A stretch of 12,642 nt of DNA from Leptofilum sp050292445 (lineage in GTDB: Bacteria; Chloroflexota; Anaerolineae; Promineifilales; Promineifilaceae): the NCBI GenBank assembly GCA_050292445.1, contig JBNKLQ010000187.1, forward strand, positions 1 through 12,642, written 5' to 3'. Each line of letters starts with the position of its first letter. The first letter of the stretch is position 1. This document shows, one piece after another, positions 12,230-12,642 of the stretch. Made by a program: the position numbers and the translations under genes. The notes beneath the pieces are model-generated. The model did not search any database and had not been told where the DNA came from. It saw only the letters and a list, made by a program, of their open reading frames with translations.

Positions 12230-12642
12230 ATGTTGCAGTCGAAGCGTGTATCTCATAAATCTGGTCGGCAAACGGCCGTTCTCGCTCAGCGTCATTTTTT
12301 CTTCAATCAAGCTATAAACAAAAAACCATTCAAAATCCATAAAATGATTTTACTGGTTCTAGTAATAAGCTTGTTATTGCCAATGAGCGTCTTGGCTGCG
12401 GCTCCTGTATTTACGGATAACGGGCCATTTTCTATCACGGAAAACAGCTCAACAGGAACATTTGTAGGGCAGGTAGTGGCCACTGGTGCGACCAGTTATG
12501 CCATTACAGCCGGCAATGGTACTGGTGATGCATTTTCAATTGACAACAGCGGTATCATTCGTGTGTTGGATGGAACGCAGCTGGATTATGAAACGACCCC
12601 CCAATTTTCGTTAACTGTTGAAGCAACGAATATAGATGGTAC
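12230..12642 (+). CDS. Exported cadherin-repeat protein (C-terminus off window)
   Basis: Only the first 137 codons are visible. The N-terminus has a long basic region (residues 1-38, Lys/Arg/His-rich, with a Phe cluster), a hydrophobic core MILLVLVISLLLPMSVL (39-55), and a probable signal peptidase I site after Ala-Ala-Ala (56-58). From about 59 a cadherin-like domain begins: PVFTDNGPFSITENS, GQVVATGATSYAITAGNG, FSIDNSGIIRV and the signature LDYETTPQFSLTVEATN (119-134). Such domains occur in long repetitive surface proteins of environmental bacteria that bind calcium or mediate adhesion. The start is supported by AGGAAGGA about 5 nt upstream. The n-region is longer than usual, so an internal start at M39 is possible but lacks a ribosome site. 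Confidence 0.85.
   Translation, partial: MLQSKRVSHKSGRQTAVLAQRHFFFNQAINKKPFKIHKMILLVLVISLLLPMSVLAAAPVFTDNGPFSITENSSTGTFVGQVVATGATSYAITAGNGTGDAFSIDNSGIIRVLDGTQLDYETTPQFSLTVEATNIDG

Larger units (their letters stand above)
61..12279. repeat. Highly iterated palindrome ACGGCCGT, 23 copies
   Basis: Copies begin at 61, 163, 1278, 1954, 2563, 3109, 4118, 4345, 6053, 6729, 7188, 8794, 9025, 9289, 9648, 10060, 10639, 10814, 10854, 10915, 11208, 12180 and 12272. An arbitrary 8-mer is expected about 0.2 times in this length. Most copies extend to AACGGCCGT or ACGGCCGTT. In genes the word is read as Thr-Ala-Val, Gly-Arg or Arg-Pro depending on frame, and at least two copies are intergenic, so the pressure is on DNA, not protein. 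Confidence 0.9.

Overview
The window comes from a bacterium, most likely a member of the Chloroflexota (Anaerolineae-like). This is an inference from gene content (a MoeA domain fused to a periplasmic-binding-protein-like domain, and a sugar-phosphate microcompartment locus with an Anaerolineae-like flavour) and from spacers packed with short iterated words. No rRNA or marker gene fixes the taxon.

Layout. (1) Positions 1-1559, minus strand: a two-gene unit with an unrecognised 177-residue protein followed by a response-regulator/CpaE-TadZ-like ATPase that runs off the left edge. (2) Positions 1734-8340, minus strand: one long operon read right to left. It starts at a near-consensus promoter (TTGCCA-17-TATAAT, 8397-8369) and runs signal peptidase I (lepB), RpiB-like sugar-phosphate isomerase, DeoC aldolase, YgiT-type zinc-ribbon protein, BMC-T, BMC-H and BMC-P shell proteins, a nucleotidyltransferase, and a CoA-acylating aldehyde dehydrogenase. 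(3) Plus strand from 8596: promoter, tRNA-Lys(TTT) and terminator, then moeA-PBP, a PHP-domain phosphoesterase, a terminator, and the first 137 codons of an exported cadherin-repeat protein cut by the right edge.

The central system is a bacterial microcompartment of the sugar-phosphate-utilising (SPU) kind. All three enzymes carry an N-terminal amphipathic encapsulation-type helix absent from their housekeeping relatives. The simplest reading is that the isomerase handles a pentose phosphate, DeoC splits 2-deoxyribose-5-phosphate to glyceraldehyde-3-phosphate and acetaldehyde, and the dehydrogenase turns acetaldehyde into acetyl-CoA inside a shell built from one hexamer, one trimer and one pentamer protein. 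No alcohol dehydrogenase or phosphotransacylase is present to recycle NAD+ or CoA. Unusual points are lepB as the leading gene, a zinc-ribbon protein translationally coupled to BMC-T, a Cys cluster in DeoC, an Asp in place of the classic RpiB catalytic Cys, and an embedded nucleotidyltransferase.

Two DNA-level patterns overlay everything. The 8-mer palindrome ACGGCCGT occurs 23 times in 12.6 kb, in all reading frames and in spacers. Nearly every spacer in the operon also carries a different inverted repeat made of iterated 7-10 nt words, usually with a 22-27 nt loop. One such element sits in frame inside moeA.
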